64,000 bases of DNA from Calycina herbarum (GCA_001414485.1 LLEY01000208.1:1-64000); one strand, 5' to 3'. Numbered from the stretch's first letter, positions 44,476-56,884 are shown. Made by a program: numbers and translations. The notes: generated from the letters alone by a model not told the origin.

Positions 44476-45638
44476 TTATGCAGCAATCTCAACACCACCA
44501 ACAGCTCCCAACGCTTTCTTGACATCACCATAGATGGCAAATTGACCAGCGGTCAAAGTACCGACCATGAAGAGACGGGCAGGGAGACCAGCAAAGGCAC
44601 CCTTGAGACCGAGCTCACCAGCGATCTTGATCAAACGGCTGGTGGTTCCCTCTCCTGGAGCACCCTTGGTCTTGTTGATCTTGCTCAACATGGTGTCGGC
44701 TGGTTGAGAGACGACAGCGGCGGCCAAACCAGCAACGAGACCGGAACCAAGGTTGATGGTAGTTTGGAGACTGTCGGAGGCAGTGGATTTATCGACGGAC
44801 TTGTAGATGAGCTCGGAAACCTTCTCGTAGACGACGAACTTGGCCATGGTGTATGGAACCCTAGATATATGGTTAGTCCTGGAAAGATGGGAGATGAATT
44901 CTGCCAGACAAAACTTACTGCTTGAACAAGATAGGACCGAATCCGGCGTAGAAAGCACCGATTCCCTCACTTCTGAACATCTTTCCGAAGCCTCCAATGA
45001 GACCATTGGCGTATGTTGGGTCGGAAACGAGACGGATACGGGTGGCCTCGAGAGGGCACAAGGCAATATCGGCGAAGAACTCGGCGGCGGCGGCAGATGC
45101 CAAGTAAACGGCAGTTCTGTTCTTTTGGGCGGTCTCATATCCGAGAACGTTGATGGATTGTTGCTTGAATAGTTCGTAACCTCCGAATTTGAAGGCACCT
45201 TGGAGGAAATAACCGGCAGCAGTTGGACCGAAACCGGTCAAAAGCGCACCAGCACCCTCCTTAGCAATAACCTGTCGGAAACCTCCAATCAAACCCTTGT
45301 TGTATGTGGCTGGGTCAAGTTGTATTCTGGTCTTGACGCTGTAGGAAGCAATTGTTAGCGTGTTGTTCTACATTCTGCGATGATGCTATCGCGCCAAGAC
45401 GGTTCCAGATACCTGGCTTCCTTCGCGAGCGCAAAGATGGGAGAGGACGGGAAAGGGGCGCAACTTACACGTCGACGGGCGTGAGGGCTCCGTGGGTGAT
45501 GGAACAGCAGAGCGCCCCAGCGACGGCGAATCTGGAGTAGAGCTGGACTCCGGAGAGCTTCTCTGGGGTGGCAGCGGCCAAGTTTTGGACAACGGCGTCA
45601 ACTTTCGTCGAGCCGGTTGCGGGTACTGATGGAGCCAT
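44476..45638 (-). CDS. mir1: Mitochondrial phosphate carrier
   Basis: Inner-membrane carrier (SLC25 family) that imports phosphate with protons for ATP synthesis. Three exons in phase: 45638-45469, 45338-44919, 44860-44476; 324 residues. Each of the three carrier repeats has its signature: [26 protein letters not shown] and [11 protein letters not shown]. The last two are characteristic of phosphate carriers rather than other SLC25 members. The first intron splits the first signature. The N-terminus is short, without a strong presequence, as in fungal Mir1/Pic. It is divergent from the CorA-like gene at 46559. Confidence 0.96.
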
Positions 45639-46558
45639 CGTGGGATATGTCTATTTCGCAAAGAATGGAATTATTAGATAGGAGGAGCGGAGGAGCGGAG
45701 GGGTGGAGATGGTGTTCTGGGACAATTCTGGAGGCTCAATGGATGGGAATGGTATGAGGGAGGAGGGAGGAAGAGTAGGAGAGCCGCCGGCGACTTCTTG
45801 AAATCACAAAATTTATCTGGCGCTAACCAGCTTTCGGAAGGTTTCGGGGTTGGAAATCGCTTCCATTTGCACGCCGGAAATCTCGCGGACCGCACACGTG
45901 CCAATGAGAGCTCGTAGATAGGTGGAGTAGACCCACTCCAACCTCTCCGGCCAGAAGTCGGTCTCAGAAAGCCGCAAGGCCGAGGTTGAAATAGGTAGTT
46001 AACTATCACTTCTTCTTCCATCATCATCATCATCATCATCATCATGGAATGCTTTATAAATACAATACATCACAGCTTTGGAAATAATCAATGAAGCTAT
46101 TGTCTTAGTTTCTTCGTCCCAAAAGATCACGACAAGCTGTTCATCTCGGATATATCCAGTGGGAATCTTCCGGTTTGCCGAACGTGGAAGATGTTGTTTT
46201 TTCTTTTTCGCAGTTTATCCTTGAGGACATAATTTTGACGCTGCATTGCTCTGGCGAACAAGAGAACTTCTTAGGTAGCAGATATAAAAAGAAAAAGATA
46301 CTCCTTATATCGATTGGAGTACTGCAAGGCTCAGCCTCCCATGCCGCCCTATGCGACTGATTGGACGTGAATGCGAAATGCAAGGCTGCTTTCTTTTTCC
46401 GAATCCCTTCAGCTCTCATCCAAGTAAGCATGAGATGTCTGACAAGAACCTTGAAAGCTTGAGAATCTCCCTAAACTCCCAAGCACATCTCTTTCAACTT
46501 CTAGTTATCCTTGTTCGATTGTCAACTTTTGAGGAAGTTCGCTACACGACACATTGCG
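45639..46558. other. Divergent promoter region with CAT microsatellite
   Basis: Separates the starts of the phosphate carrier (-) and CorA-like gene (+). A run of nine CAT units at 46018-46046 is flanked by TTCCA and TGGAA. No gene is seen. Confidence 0.5.
46016..46048. repeat. (CAT)n microsatellite
   Basis: Nine to ten CAT/ATC units bounded by TTCCA..TGGAA, which are reverse complements. Confidence 0.9.
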
Positions 46559-48202
46559 ATGGCAGATTATCAGTATCTCTTCGAGGAAGATTTCGACAAA
46601 AATGTAATGCTGCAAAAAAAGTGGCACTTTCGAAGATGGCAACCCCCGCAATATGGACCAAAGCGACACTCGTCATCTCGACGAAGCCATTCACGAGAGC
46701 CTCACTATACCTACAGCTACCCCGTCCATGGACTATTGATTAAGCACCTCACTGTGAGTCTCTCGGTTGCCCGGCATTCATTATATCCTGCTAATTTCAT
46801 AAATATCAGTCGTCCGTCAGACTCGAGGAGATTCGCTTAACCGCCGAAGATATCAATGAGGAGAGATTTAGACATAGAGAACAAGATGAATTTGCACGCC
46901 TTACCTTTATGTGAGCTTCGGGAAACAATTTCCAAGGTCCTGGCTGATATGGAAAATAGAAAATCACCACCAAGGTTGACTGCAGAAGAAGCCGGAATAA
47001 AAGGCAACACCAACCCATTAGCACCTTTTCCATTTGATGAAGAGACATTCTACAAATTCATTGACATTCTCCATTTTCACAAAGCCTCTTTTTCATACAG
47101 CGGCGTTGGACGAGTGTCAAAGCTGACCGGGCCAAACAACATAACTTGTACGCCTCTGCTTTCTTTCCATTGCAATTTACGTTAGCTATAGCTAATAGCA
47201 CCAGCAATCTATATCGAGAACTACAGTCATGAGAGCAGATGGTACAAGATTTGCATCGCCTACGATCCGCAGTATATGAGAACGTCAGTTTTCCCCATAA
47301 CCTCAATGCCGAAGAGTCAAATATAATACACTCCGCCCTCGAAAACCCTTCAAATTTCCACTTCACCATACATCCTCTGTTCGTGGTCCTCGGACCTTAC
47401 GTACCTCGACATCTCAAGGCAAATGAAAATATCGACAACAAAGCCGCCTTCGCGAAAGCATACGGTGACGGTAAAGCACTATGTGGTTTAGAGGAACGAA
47501 CGGAGTACAACATCATGATGGGAAAAAAGATCCTTGCATTTTTCCAGGATCTCGATGACATTACCCCAGAAGGGCCGGGAAAAGCTTCCTTTGTAAAGGC
47601 TGGGTCGATGATAAAAACGAAGCTAGAATACTTGGTTAAGAGTCTCGAACTCCAGTTTCCGCGTCTGAGACGCGCGAAAGCTAATAATGAATTAAATAGA
47701 ACAGGAGTAATTCCCCAATCTCAGATCAAACTCCCTCCATCCCTTCCTGCTCACAGAATCACGAAAACTAACATCCCCAAAGCTGGAAAACCGTCTAACA
47801 ACCCAAACAAATACTCTCTCTTACCAAATCGCTTCCGAGACCCGTTCCGACTCCAGCGCCATGAAAGCCATCGCCGTACTTACCATGTTATTCCTACCTG
47901 GCACCTTCCTCGCCAGCTTTTTTGCCATGCCACTGTTCAATTGGGACGCTGCGACCCAGGAAGAAGTTGTGAACGGGAGATTTTGGATATATTGGGCTGT
48001 AACAATTCCCGGGACAATTCTTGTTTTGGGGTGTTGGAGAATTTGGTGGGTTTGGAGGGAAAGGGAGTTTGCGAAAGAAAAGCAGCGAAAGGATAGGAAT
48101 GAGAAGGTGGAGTTGGGAGAAGAGGAAGAGGGGTGGCGATGGGATTTTGACTTGGTTGGGGGTGGGGAGAAGAAGAACGGGAATGAGGATGTGAAGGGTT
48201 GA
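46559..48202 (+). CDS. CorA-like transporter-domain protein
   Basis: Membrane protein related to the CorA Mg2+ channel family. Six exons in phase: 46559-46753, 46810-46910, 46960-47147, 47199-47241, 47289-47706, 47783-48202; 454 residues. The C-terminal part has the family pattern: LENRLTTQTNTLSYQIASE, then RSDSSAMKAIAVLTMLFLPG leading into membrane helix 1 (TFLASFFAMPLF), a loop (NWDA), and helix 2 (FWIYWAVTIPGTILVLGCW). The YGMN loop of true CorA is absent, so ion transport is uncertain. The tail is K/E/G-rich and cytosolic. The 47 bp intron at 47242-47288 is short, and its skipped sequence encodes a protein-like RWYKICIAYDP in another frame; the exact structure there is open. Confidence 0.75.
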
Positions 48203-49104
48203 AATTGTTGGTTGGCTCGGAGAGTTTTCACAACCTTGGTAATGCAATAGTCGGGTCTTTCAAGACCAACGGTTCAAGAATGAAAAGTATAAACTAACTC
48301 CCCTATTCAATTCTACATGCCAATTTCCAAAAGCAAATCGACTCCGCTGAGCGTGTGAATTTCTTCGATTGCTCGGAGGAGGCCTCGTTTGGAAACGGGA
48401 ATGGAAATGGATACATGATGAATGACACAAAAGCAACCCAGCTACACTATGATGATTTTTACGAGAAACAAATCAATGTTCTTTTCATCTAGTCTATTAT
48501 ACCTGGGACTTACTCTCCAACAATCATGAATAGTTATTTCTGGTCGGTTGATTGAGTTTCTAGACTAACCTAGACGAGATCCCTGAAAATGTCGTGCTAG
48601 AAACATATATTACACCATCATTCACGTGCGAACTTTTCCCTCTTAAATATAACGATCTCACCTCTAGTTTATTTTTGTTTTAGGTTGCTTCTTTTTATCT
48701 TTTGATGGGTACCATCTGGAGAGAGAAGGAAGTTCAGTGACTTCCTACCTCTTCTCTTGGCTGTGCCTTCTGAGTTGGACGATGAGAACGAGAGAAATTT
48801 TTCAATTTTCTTTTCTCTCCAAATCTTATTCACGTCTCGAGAATTTTGTTTTTCAAGTAACTTTTTATTCATTTGAGTCAAGAATAATTGCGCGTTTCAA
48901 ATGTCTAAGGGTTCAAAAACCTAAAGGGCTGAGGGGGGAGAGTCAAAGTTGGGTGTTGAGAATAATCCGCCGATTTGAGGTTCAGCCAAGGTCTGAAATT
49001 CATATCGGAAGATCTATTTCATGTGCAAGAAGTGCAAGAAGTGCAAGAATGGTGTTTCCAGGATAAAGCAATATGTTCCAAGCACCATCCATCTCCAAGA
49101 TCCC
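48203..49104. other. Intergenic region between convergent genes, 0.9 kb
   Basis: No gene recognised; a short repeat GTGCAAGAA occurs three times near 49022-49048. Confidence 0.45.
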
Positions 49105-50127
49105 TCAAGCACTCTCGGGAATCATCCGCTTGCTCTTCAGGAACTCATAATCGGGCATCGCGGCGCGGACCATGGCTTCGATTTGCTTTCCTGTATCTTC
49201 ACCAAACTCCTCGCGCCATTCCTTTGCCTCGACATCGATGTCTATTCCATCGCTCGTCAGCCCCTTCTTGATTCCGTCGGATGCGATGAGGGTACCCATC
49301 ATGACCTTCATCGTGATGGGCATCTTCTCGACCTTCTCCTCACTTGGTTTGGGCCATGAGAATTGCGTCTTGGTGGTATCCATTTCCATTAAGCCTGCGA
49401 TTTTGTTCATGAGAGATGGGTGGTTCATGATATCGTCGGCATCAATGATAAGAGGCCAGTAGACTCCATTGTGAGCCGGTTTCTCGCTGAAGTAATCGGC
49501 GTAGTAGGTGTACATTGAGCGTGTAAATTTAAATGTCATTGCTACACATCTCTCTGCAACCTTGGCCTTGAAGATCTCTCCTGGCATTTTGGCGAGGCTC
49601 CTCTCGAATGAGGGGAACATGAGGGCGGGGTGACGGATGAGGAAGACGGGGTAGTAAGTGTTCAGCAACTCATCTGGAATGAGGGTTTCGTTCAAAGCAG
49701 AACGTGTGGATGAGGTGCCATAACTTTCGGGGAGTTGGAGAAGCCAGGGACTTTCGTTGGACTCCTGAAAGGGGTGGATGGCTTTGCTGACGGATGTGGG
49801 TCCAAAGAACATGTTTGCGTGTTCCTTGAGGAAGGCGATCTTTCCGCCGGCTTGGGCTGAGGTGGTGTAGTTTACGAAGTTGTCGAGACTGGCTTGGTAG
49901 GCTTTCAACATTGCGCTTCTTTGCTCTTCGGACCATTCTGTTATTGGTTTGTCGCGGGTGCCTAGCTCACCGCATTTGATTACGGCAGACAGGAAGTAGT
50001 AGCCTCCGTGGAAAGCTGGGAGGGCGACTTCGGGTTGTTGTTCGAGGTTGAGGATCTTGATGGCGAGGTTGGAAGCTGTTCGTGGACAGGTCATGAAGGC
50101 GTAGCGACGGGATGGAGCTGATTCCAT
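49105..50127 (-). CDS. Sulfotransferase-like P-loop protein
   Basis: Single exon, 340 residues. The N-terminus reads YAFMTCPRTASNLAIKIL (residues 9-26), matching the 5'-phosphosulfate (PAPS) loop of sulfotransferases, here with PRTASN in place of the usual PRSGTT-like core. VFLIRHPALMFPSFERSL (about 166-183) matches the 3'-phosphate-binding segment (R..P...S). Similar fungal proteins are annotated as sulfotransferase family or P-loop NTPase; the substrate is unknown, and catalytic activity is inferred, not shown. No signal peptide or membrane helix. The ATG at 50127 gives a standard length for the family. Confidence 0.82.
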   Translation of the reverse strand: MESAPSRRYAFMTCPRTASNLAIKILNLEQQPEVALPAFHGGYYFLSAVIKCGELGTRDKPITEWSEEQRSAMLKAYQASLDNFVNYTTSAQAGGKIAFLKEHANMFFGPTSVSKAIHPFQESNESPWLLQLPESYGTSSTRSALNETLIPDELLNTYYPVFLIRHPALMFPSFERSLAKMPGEIFKAKVAERCVAMTFKFTRSMYTYYADYFSEKPAHNGVYWPLIIDADDIMNHPSLMNKIAGLMEMDTTKTQFSWPKPSEEKVEKMPITMKVMMGTLIASDGIKKGLTSDGIDIDVEAKEWREEFGEDTGKQIEAMVRAAMPDYEFLKSKRMIPESA

Positions 50128-52228
50128 GATTGCGGTTCGAGTGGGTCTTGTTCTGCGATGGTGTTGTGGTTTCTTGATGTTGTTCTTTGGCTGTTTGGAG
50201 TTGAAGTAAGAAACGCGAGTGGCTTGGTCAACTGAAGGTGAATTTATAGTAAGTTTCTCACTCCAAAAGATACCTCAACTCACCCACCCACCTTGTGCTG
50301 ACGGACTTCGCTGTACTGCAGGACGGGGGCAGGCTAAAATGCCGACCACGAAAGGTCCTTGGTCCATAGAACCCAACACAGTTTTCCATTGCATGATACA
50401 GGTGTAATCAGTGAGGGGTTTGCTCTAATCTCGTCCTTCTCTCGGCCCTTGATCTCGCCCCGAGTGCCGATAGGTATGTGATACATTACGGTTTTGTTCA
50501 TCATGAGATCTGGAAAGGAAGGTAGCGAAGCTGTCATCTTACCCCGCCATCATGGATTTGGTAATTTTGGTCAGCGAGATCGGATATGCTCCCAACAACA
50601 AACAACCACAGATGTTTGTGAGAAGGAGGCATTTTTCTGGCTTAGTGTGGTTTGATAGAGTTCTGCCGTTTTTGCCATGGCTTCCTGTTGTGTTCAGATT
50701 GAAAAGCCGTTTGGCGGGGGTTGAATGCGCCAGGCGAGCAAAGCGGCAATGGAAAGAATAATTGTGCGCTCCGGTGGGAATTTGTAGCTATTGTTATTGT
50801 TTATTAAATTATTAAACTCGACATCAATTACTCGGCAGAATTCGCACAGACGTTATTTACCGGCAGTGATGTTGGAAGTTGGTAAAGGGGGCCCCGGTTT
50901 TGTCTATCGCTAACATGAGAACGCTAAAACTTCCCTTTTCGAATCGTGCTATTTCTTTCTAATCTTTACGGACTACACACAACAACAATGTAATTAGATT
51001 ATCTAAGAACTTGTCCGAGTATCAATGAGCAAATTCGGAATTAGCCTATATTTTTAATATATAATTCCGATTACTGTTTCGTATAGAATCTGCGTTTCTG
51101 CACAGGGTGGAAAAAGGGAACTTTTTTCCTTCTCCGTAGAGAGTGCACCCAGGAAGGCGCTCTCAGACATTAAGGCAACCCCTTGAGCACTTGAAAGGAA
51201 TATTACTCGACATAAAATAGTCGCAAAAATAAGAGAAAAATACGGGTAGATGCGCAAGACCCTTTACAATCATACAGCTTCGAACGTATGTCACGAAGTA
51301 TATCGCTTCTTACCGGATATCTCTTTCTCACTCGGTTCTACATTAGAAAATTTCTAGAAGAAGCAAAAGAGTTCTTCTAGAAATCGCAGACTAAAAATTA
51401 GACATTTCAAACGAAAATCGGTGGCGATGCGGCGACACAACGACATCTCTATGCGCTTCTGCCCCTCATTCAAGCTATTCCGCTCGCAGCCTGAAGCTAT
51501 CGACAACAAGAAGATGCTTCCGAGATTAGGACATGTCGCTATCAAGTTAGCGATGCTCCAGAAGCAGCGGAAAGCAATGCCCTGGACGCCCTGAGGTTCA
51601 CGGCCAGGTCGATAAGCGAAGATGCTTTTTTACACTTCATTTTTGCTGCCCATCCCATCTTGATGTTTCAGCAATCTTGATGAATGTTCTTCGTGTTTTA
51701 CGTTGTGCTCTCATGACATTTTCCCATAAATTCACTCGTCATTCTGCCACTTCTAACAATTTTGCAACTTATTTTGGTCTGCCAGCCCCTTCCGGGCGGC
51801 CATTGTCGCACCTGCTGTACTGAAGAAATACCCCGCCTCACCCGCTTTTATTTGCGGCGTGGTCAGTTGCGCCTCAATGACAAGGGGTTTCGTATTGCTC
51901 TTCGAATCGCATCCAATTAGATTGTGATAATCGTGTCAGATTTTCTCCCTTGCCGATCGCTGGCGCAGTCATCCTCATTTGGAAATTGGAGAGAACATTT
52001 TGACATCACCCTATGTAAGCGTATTTCAGCCGCACAAGGCTTCCATCTCTTGTCAATGTATATTATCACGCATTCTGTGAGCGCTTTGTAATTGTTGGTG
52101 CCGCATCGTTCTCCTATGTTGTGTTTGAATTGTTATGCCTTCTATATCTCGCCGCCCAACTGTTTTTAGTAACTTCTCAAGAGAGAGGAGGGGTACAGCA
52201 TGTTTTCATGATGACCTGACGATTGAGT
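50128..52228. other. Intergenic region between divergent genes, 2.1 kb
   Basis: Promoters of the sulfotransferase-like gene (-) and the hydrolase-CorA gene (+). A perfect 12 bp inverted repeat lies at 51351-51383. Open frames at 50552-50761 and 51354-51545 are not convincing. Confidence 0.5.
51351..51383. promoter_or_regulatory. Perfect inverted repeat with TTCTAGAA half-sites
   Basis: TTTCTAGAAGAA at 51351-51362 and its reverse complement at 51372-51383 flank a 9-base loop. Each arm contains TTCTAGAA, the TTCnnGAA pattern of heat-shock elements. Whether it acts as an operator or hairpin is unknown. Confidence 0.5.
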
Positions 52229-55200
52229 ATGTGGAAGTTGGCTTCTTTTTCTTGTCCAAACACGATTGCTAACTTACCAAGTATTGTTTTAGTCCCGTCG
52301 GTCGGGGCTGATCCCATTGCAACGTGGGGTTCATGGATCGAGGAAGACTTGCTGGTGCAAATACCAACGGCACACATTCGATTTTATGATCATGGTCAAG
52401 CGAATGAAAGTGAAGGATTAGAAGCACTTGGAAATCGCTTTCTCGGTCTCCTGCAGAAATCACATACATTGGAACTAAGACCGCCTACAATTTTCCTTTG
52501 CCATGGTACCGGAGGGCTCGTCGTAAAGACTGCTCTAGTAAACGCACAGCGAAACCAAATATATCTCGGTGTGGTGCAGTCTTGCATCGGAATTGCTTTC
52601 TTTTGTAAGTCGAAATAAAATCACCTCATTATCATAATCAGCTCCCAAAAGACACGAGGAAGTCAGGGTCGGCTTCACATTGCGAGAATGCATACCGAAG
52701 CTACCAAACAGATGGGTCAAGTCTTCTTACTTCGGCACTCGTCATTCTCTTCGAGATGAGAGAATGTCCGTCACAACTTTGACCTCGCTCACATAGAAGA
52801 ATCGATGGGATGGGATAGCTTGGTTTCAGATGCTAACAATTTCAGCCGTTCCACAACATGGTTCAAACTTCCTTTCTGACCCGGATTTCTATCGGACAGT
52901 AAATCTGATCCCAAATTCTCGCTGGCAGCATGATGATCGTTATCGGAAGCAAAACAGCCCCCCGCTCTACCCGGTACCGCCCACGCCGAAGCTGATAGGA
53001 GATTTAAGATCAATCAGTGATCTGGAATTCTTATCAGAGTCTTTTTCTTCGCTGCTAGAAACGTCACTCAAGGATGCAAAAATTTGGTCCCTCTACGAGA
53101 CTGTTTCGGGCGGTTTTCGATGGACTTCAGACGGAACAAAGCTCGACGACCAGCATGAATGTGTAGTACCTGCAGAATCGGCAACATATGGCTTGTCGGA
53201 AATGGGTACAAACATCATGCTTCTCTGTAATCATTGGGGAACAGCATCATTTGACACCATGCACGCGAAGGATGAGAAGTTCGATAGTCTCCATGCCTCT
53301 ACAAGCAAATCGGATTTCGTTAGCGAAGTGCAAGGTTGCGTCTTTGGCGAACTATGGCCTTTTGGGGACATCACGAAGAAATTCAAAGCCCAGAGTCATT
53401 GTTTTTACAAGGAATATCCACATCACATTTCCAATGACATGTCTTTTTCAGAACTACTTGAGGGCGAAATGAAGGAGTTTCTTTATCCAGATGATGGAAT
53501 CAGTCTTCCCAAGATGGATGAACCCAAATTTGTACCAATAGCTTCTAAGAATACGAAGATTCCACGGTCAGTATTGAAGAAGAGAACTCCAAGCCATACT
53601 CAGGATTCTCCAACTTCGCATCTAGGCCATCAAAATGTTGGAATTCTGGGAAAGCCAGCAGAACTTACTTTGGAGCCAGAAATCCAGAGGAGGAACTCGC
53701 AAGGTAGTGCTAGGAAAGTTGTCATGCTGCAGACTGGGGGAGGTGTAGTAAAGCCCAAGGATTGTAAGTTTATTGTTTGCAATGGGGAGCACTCAAAAAG
53801 GTACTAATTTCATATCCTAATAGCTTATCATGATACAAGATCGTCTTCTGTCATCTCGGAATCCGGAAGTTTTATCGGCAGACGAAACAGTTCGCCAATT
53901 CATGAGAAATCTGCTCATTCAGTCAATTTAACCCCACATAAGCTGGCATTCTCGATAAACCAGCCCGAGGTACGCATAATCAAGGAATCGACATCATCAG
54001 AGGTTGTAAAGTCCGGGAGCTCCAAGCCGAGATGCAGATGGATTCATGTGCCCTGTACGCATACTGGCTGGGTTGAGGTTTGTTTCTTACCCTTCCATAA
54101 TTCTTGGTTCGGCTAACTGAAATATTTCCCAGGAGATAATACGTGGATTCGCAGGGGCGACGAACCAGGAGGGACCATGTGAGGAGATGCTACAGGTATG
54201 AGACTCAATTCAAGCCAAGATTCTAAAGAGTACTGATGGTTAGAAACAAGGACAAATTCTGGCTCAAAAGACAGAATTCTGTTACTCATAGCCTCCCCCA
54301 TGCACGCTATATGCACTCGATGTGTGAATTTTTCGGTAGCCTCCCTGACAGCCAGGCGCCCACAAATACAACAGACTCGGATGGAAATTCCAAAAGAGAT
54401 TCCTCGCCGCATCCAACCAAGAGAGGAAAATATAGTGGTGTGAGAGAAATTATGTATATACGTAAGTGATATTAGCCTGGACTCATTCTTCCAATGCGTT
54501 TGAAAATTTACATGGCTAATAAATACAATAGCTTACCTCCACTGGGAGCCTTTTAGGCAATTCCGAAGACGCGAGAGAGTTATCCACAACTGCATAAAAC
54601 TCGAAGCAACTGCGGACCAACAAAGAGTCGAAGAAGAATCCAGAACATTTGCAACCTACGGAGGAACGAAACGCCGCAAAGAAGAAGGAGCTCTACTTGC
54701 CAATTTCAAACTGTTCAGCAAGTTGAGGGAGAACTTAAGCGAGTCTCCGGGTTTGAGATTGATATGGCAGTGTCTGAGTGAGGATAAGCAGCTTCATTGC
54801 AGAAGGTCGCTTGATCAGTATATGTATACGACTTTACCGGATACGTCAGTTCGGGATAGAGATCAAATTTTGTACAAGTCTAGGCTGTTGGACTCCGGGA
54901 AGTCAACTTCCATCTTCAAAGAAGAAGAAGAAGAAGAAGCTCAGAATCCTGGCTGGGAAAATGATGAGTCTGATGACGAAGACGGTACTCCTGGGAACGT
55001 GTTAGTGGTAGATCAATTGTGGATGTTTGTTATGGATGACGGTACGTATTCTTGGGGAGAAAATCTCACATTGAGAATTTAACCAAGCTTGTAATTACCC
55101 ACGAGAAGTTCTGACATTTTTATAGATACCGTAGTCACATTTTTCCCTCCCAAGGAGGTTGATATAAAACCTGGCGGGCGTCCCATGATGTACTCTTCTG

Positions 55201-56884
55201 CCCTGGAACCCGAAGCTCCGCCAGGTATTACACCACTGCTGAGATCCAAAGGGGACATACAGACTGCTATATTGAAGGACTTGGAATCGAAAGCCGAGTT
55301 AATTACCAACAAATGGGATATGGCTGCATTGGTTGTGAAGCACGCCGTCACTGTTTTATTTGATCGATTCGAGACCAAAGAACCACATGTTATGACCCAC
55401 TTTGGGAGATATATTGAAAGACTGGTAAGTTGAGCCAAGTGTCTAGTTCGGGAAATTAAGAAAACTCTTCTAACTTCTTTATAGACCGAAAGCCAAGCAC
55501 GGTCCTGGTCGCGATTGAAAATCGGTGGGCATTCTCCGAGTTCTTTTTCCCTCTTTAGTGTTGTTTTAGGAGGACTGAGGCATGATTTCCTCCTCAGACA
55601 ACACATTTCCTCCTCAGACAACCTTGATTCCTGCTAGTTTCCTCAAACATACTTCTATAAATTGTAATACTAACTCAGAGTTTGTCCGCAGGACGTGGTC
55701 GAAGGCTTCGTGGGTCGACTAAGGATGTGCAACAAATATTCCAGGATATCCGAGACTTGCGAGAGCTTCGAGATGTTGAAGATGAGTTAGGGATTATAAA
55801 GAAAATATTGGACAAACAACAGACACATGTTGGTAAAATGCAGAAGGAATATGGCGAGAGGATTCATTTAACCGATAGCAAGGGGGTTTGGTATCTTGAT
55901 GAGGCTGTGAACATGATTGATCGACAACATGAACAGATTACGAGGATGCTAGAGAATTTACAAGTCACGATCAAGGGAGTAAGTTCTTACGGAGATTATG
56001 GGAAACTTTCAAGTTCGCTGACCGGGTATAGTACGATGATCTCATTGCTTTGCAGCAAAATCAAATTTCTCTTTATGAGGCTATTGATGCAGGCGAGCAA
56101 TCTAGAGCTGTCACGATATTTACAGGTAAGTGAAATGCCATAATTCGATGAAATGATTCGCTAACCGAATGACAATTGTAGTTTTCACCGTCTTTTTTGT
56201 TAGTACTCCTTCACTCATATACACACTTTCGGTGTAGATTCTGATATATTTAGCTTCCCTTGTCATTTTTCACCTCCTTGTATGGAATGAACATCCAAGA
56301 ATGGAGCGGAGAAGATTCCAATGTATCCATGAACTTCATGCTATCAACAACCCGTAAGTCCCACATAATCTTTGGGCACTTCTCCCATTAGATGCTAACA
56401 ATTCCAAGTTCCCATCTCCTTTTTCGTGATCGCCATCGCTTTTCTCTTCGCGAACGACAGTCGTGCCCGCTCATCCCTAGTAGAAGCTTACCAGATCACC
56501 CTCGAATTCCTCATCATAATCGTCGAAACCTTCCTTCGCTTCCTTCGTCTCCCCGGTCTAGCACGACGGACCGATAGGCTCTGGAAACAATTCAAACATA
56601 CATATTTCACTCCACTCAAAATATCTTTGAAGAGACATCGGACTTTGAGGATAAAGGAGAAGAAGGAAAGGAGAGAGAAAAGTAGAGTTGAAGTCAAGAA
56701 ATTGGGATTGGACGAGAAATTTCCGAAGAGAGGGGGAGAGCATAGGAGTCCCCGGTCGGCTGAATTGGTAGATGGGGGCGTGAGGAAGAGATGGAGTTGG
56801 GGGAGGGGTGAAGATGGTAGAGTGGAAGTTGGTGAAGGGATTAGAGGCTATGATGGAGCGTTGAAAACACAGGGAAATGTTTGA
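52229..56884 (+). CDS. Alpha/beta-hydrolase-CorA fusion protein
   Basis: Fourteen exons keep phase (1,255 residues): 52229-52604, 52642-52769, 52830-53763, 53824-54077, 54133-54178, 54231-54461, 54532-55041, 55126-55424, 55485-55524, 55692-55978, 56056-56125, 56182-56198, 56254-56353, 56409-56884. The N-terminus is a SERAC1/lipase-like hydrolase: IVLVPSVGADPIATW and FLCHGTGGLVVKTAL (nucleophile elbow GTGG, where the family has GxSxG, so Ser is replaced by Thr). A linker follows, then WIHVPCTHTGWVE, HARYMHSMC and YLHWEPFRQFRRRERV, as in fungal CorA-like proteins. At the end are TVFF-LPLSFFTSLYGMNIQEW, with the GMN selectivity motif of CorA, and the second helix FFVIAIAFLFAND, then a basic tail. 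The donors of exons 2 and 5 are weak guesses. Confidence 0.8.

Noticed and set aside
44542..45172. Plus-strand frames of 110-127 codons opposite the phosphate carrier
   Set aside because: They are antisense shadows of a well-supported gene.
50552..50761. 69-codon plus-strand frame upstream of the sulfotransferase-like gene
   Set aside because: No motif, no promoter context; chance frame.
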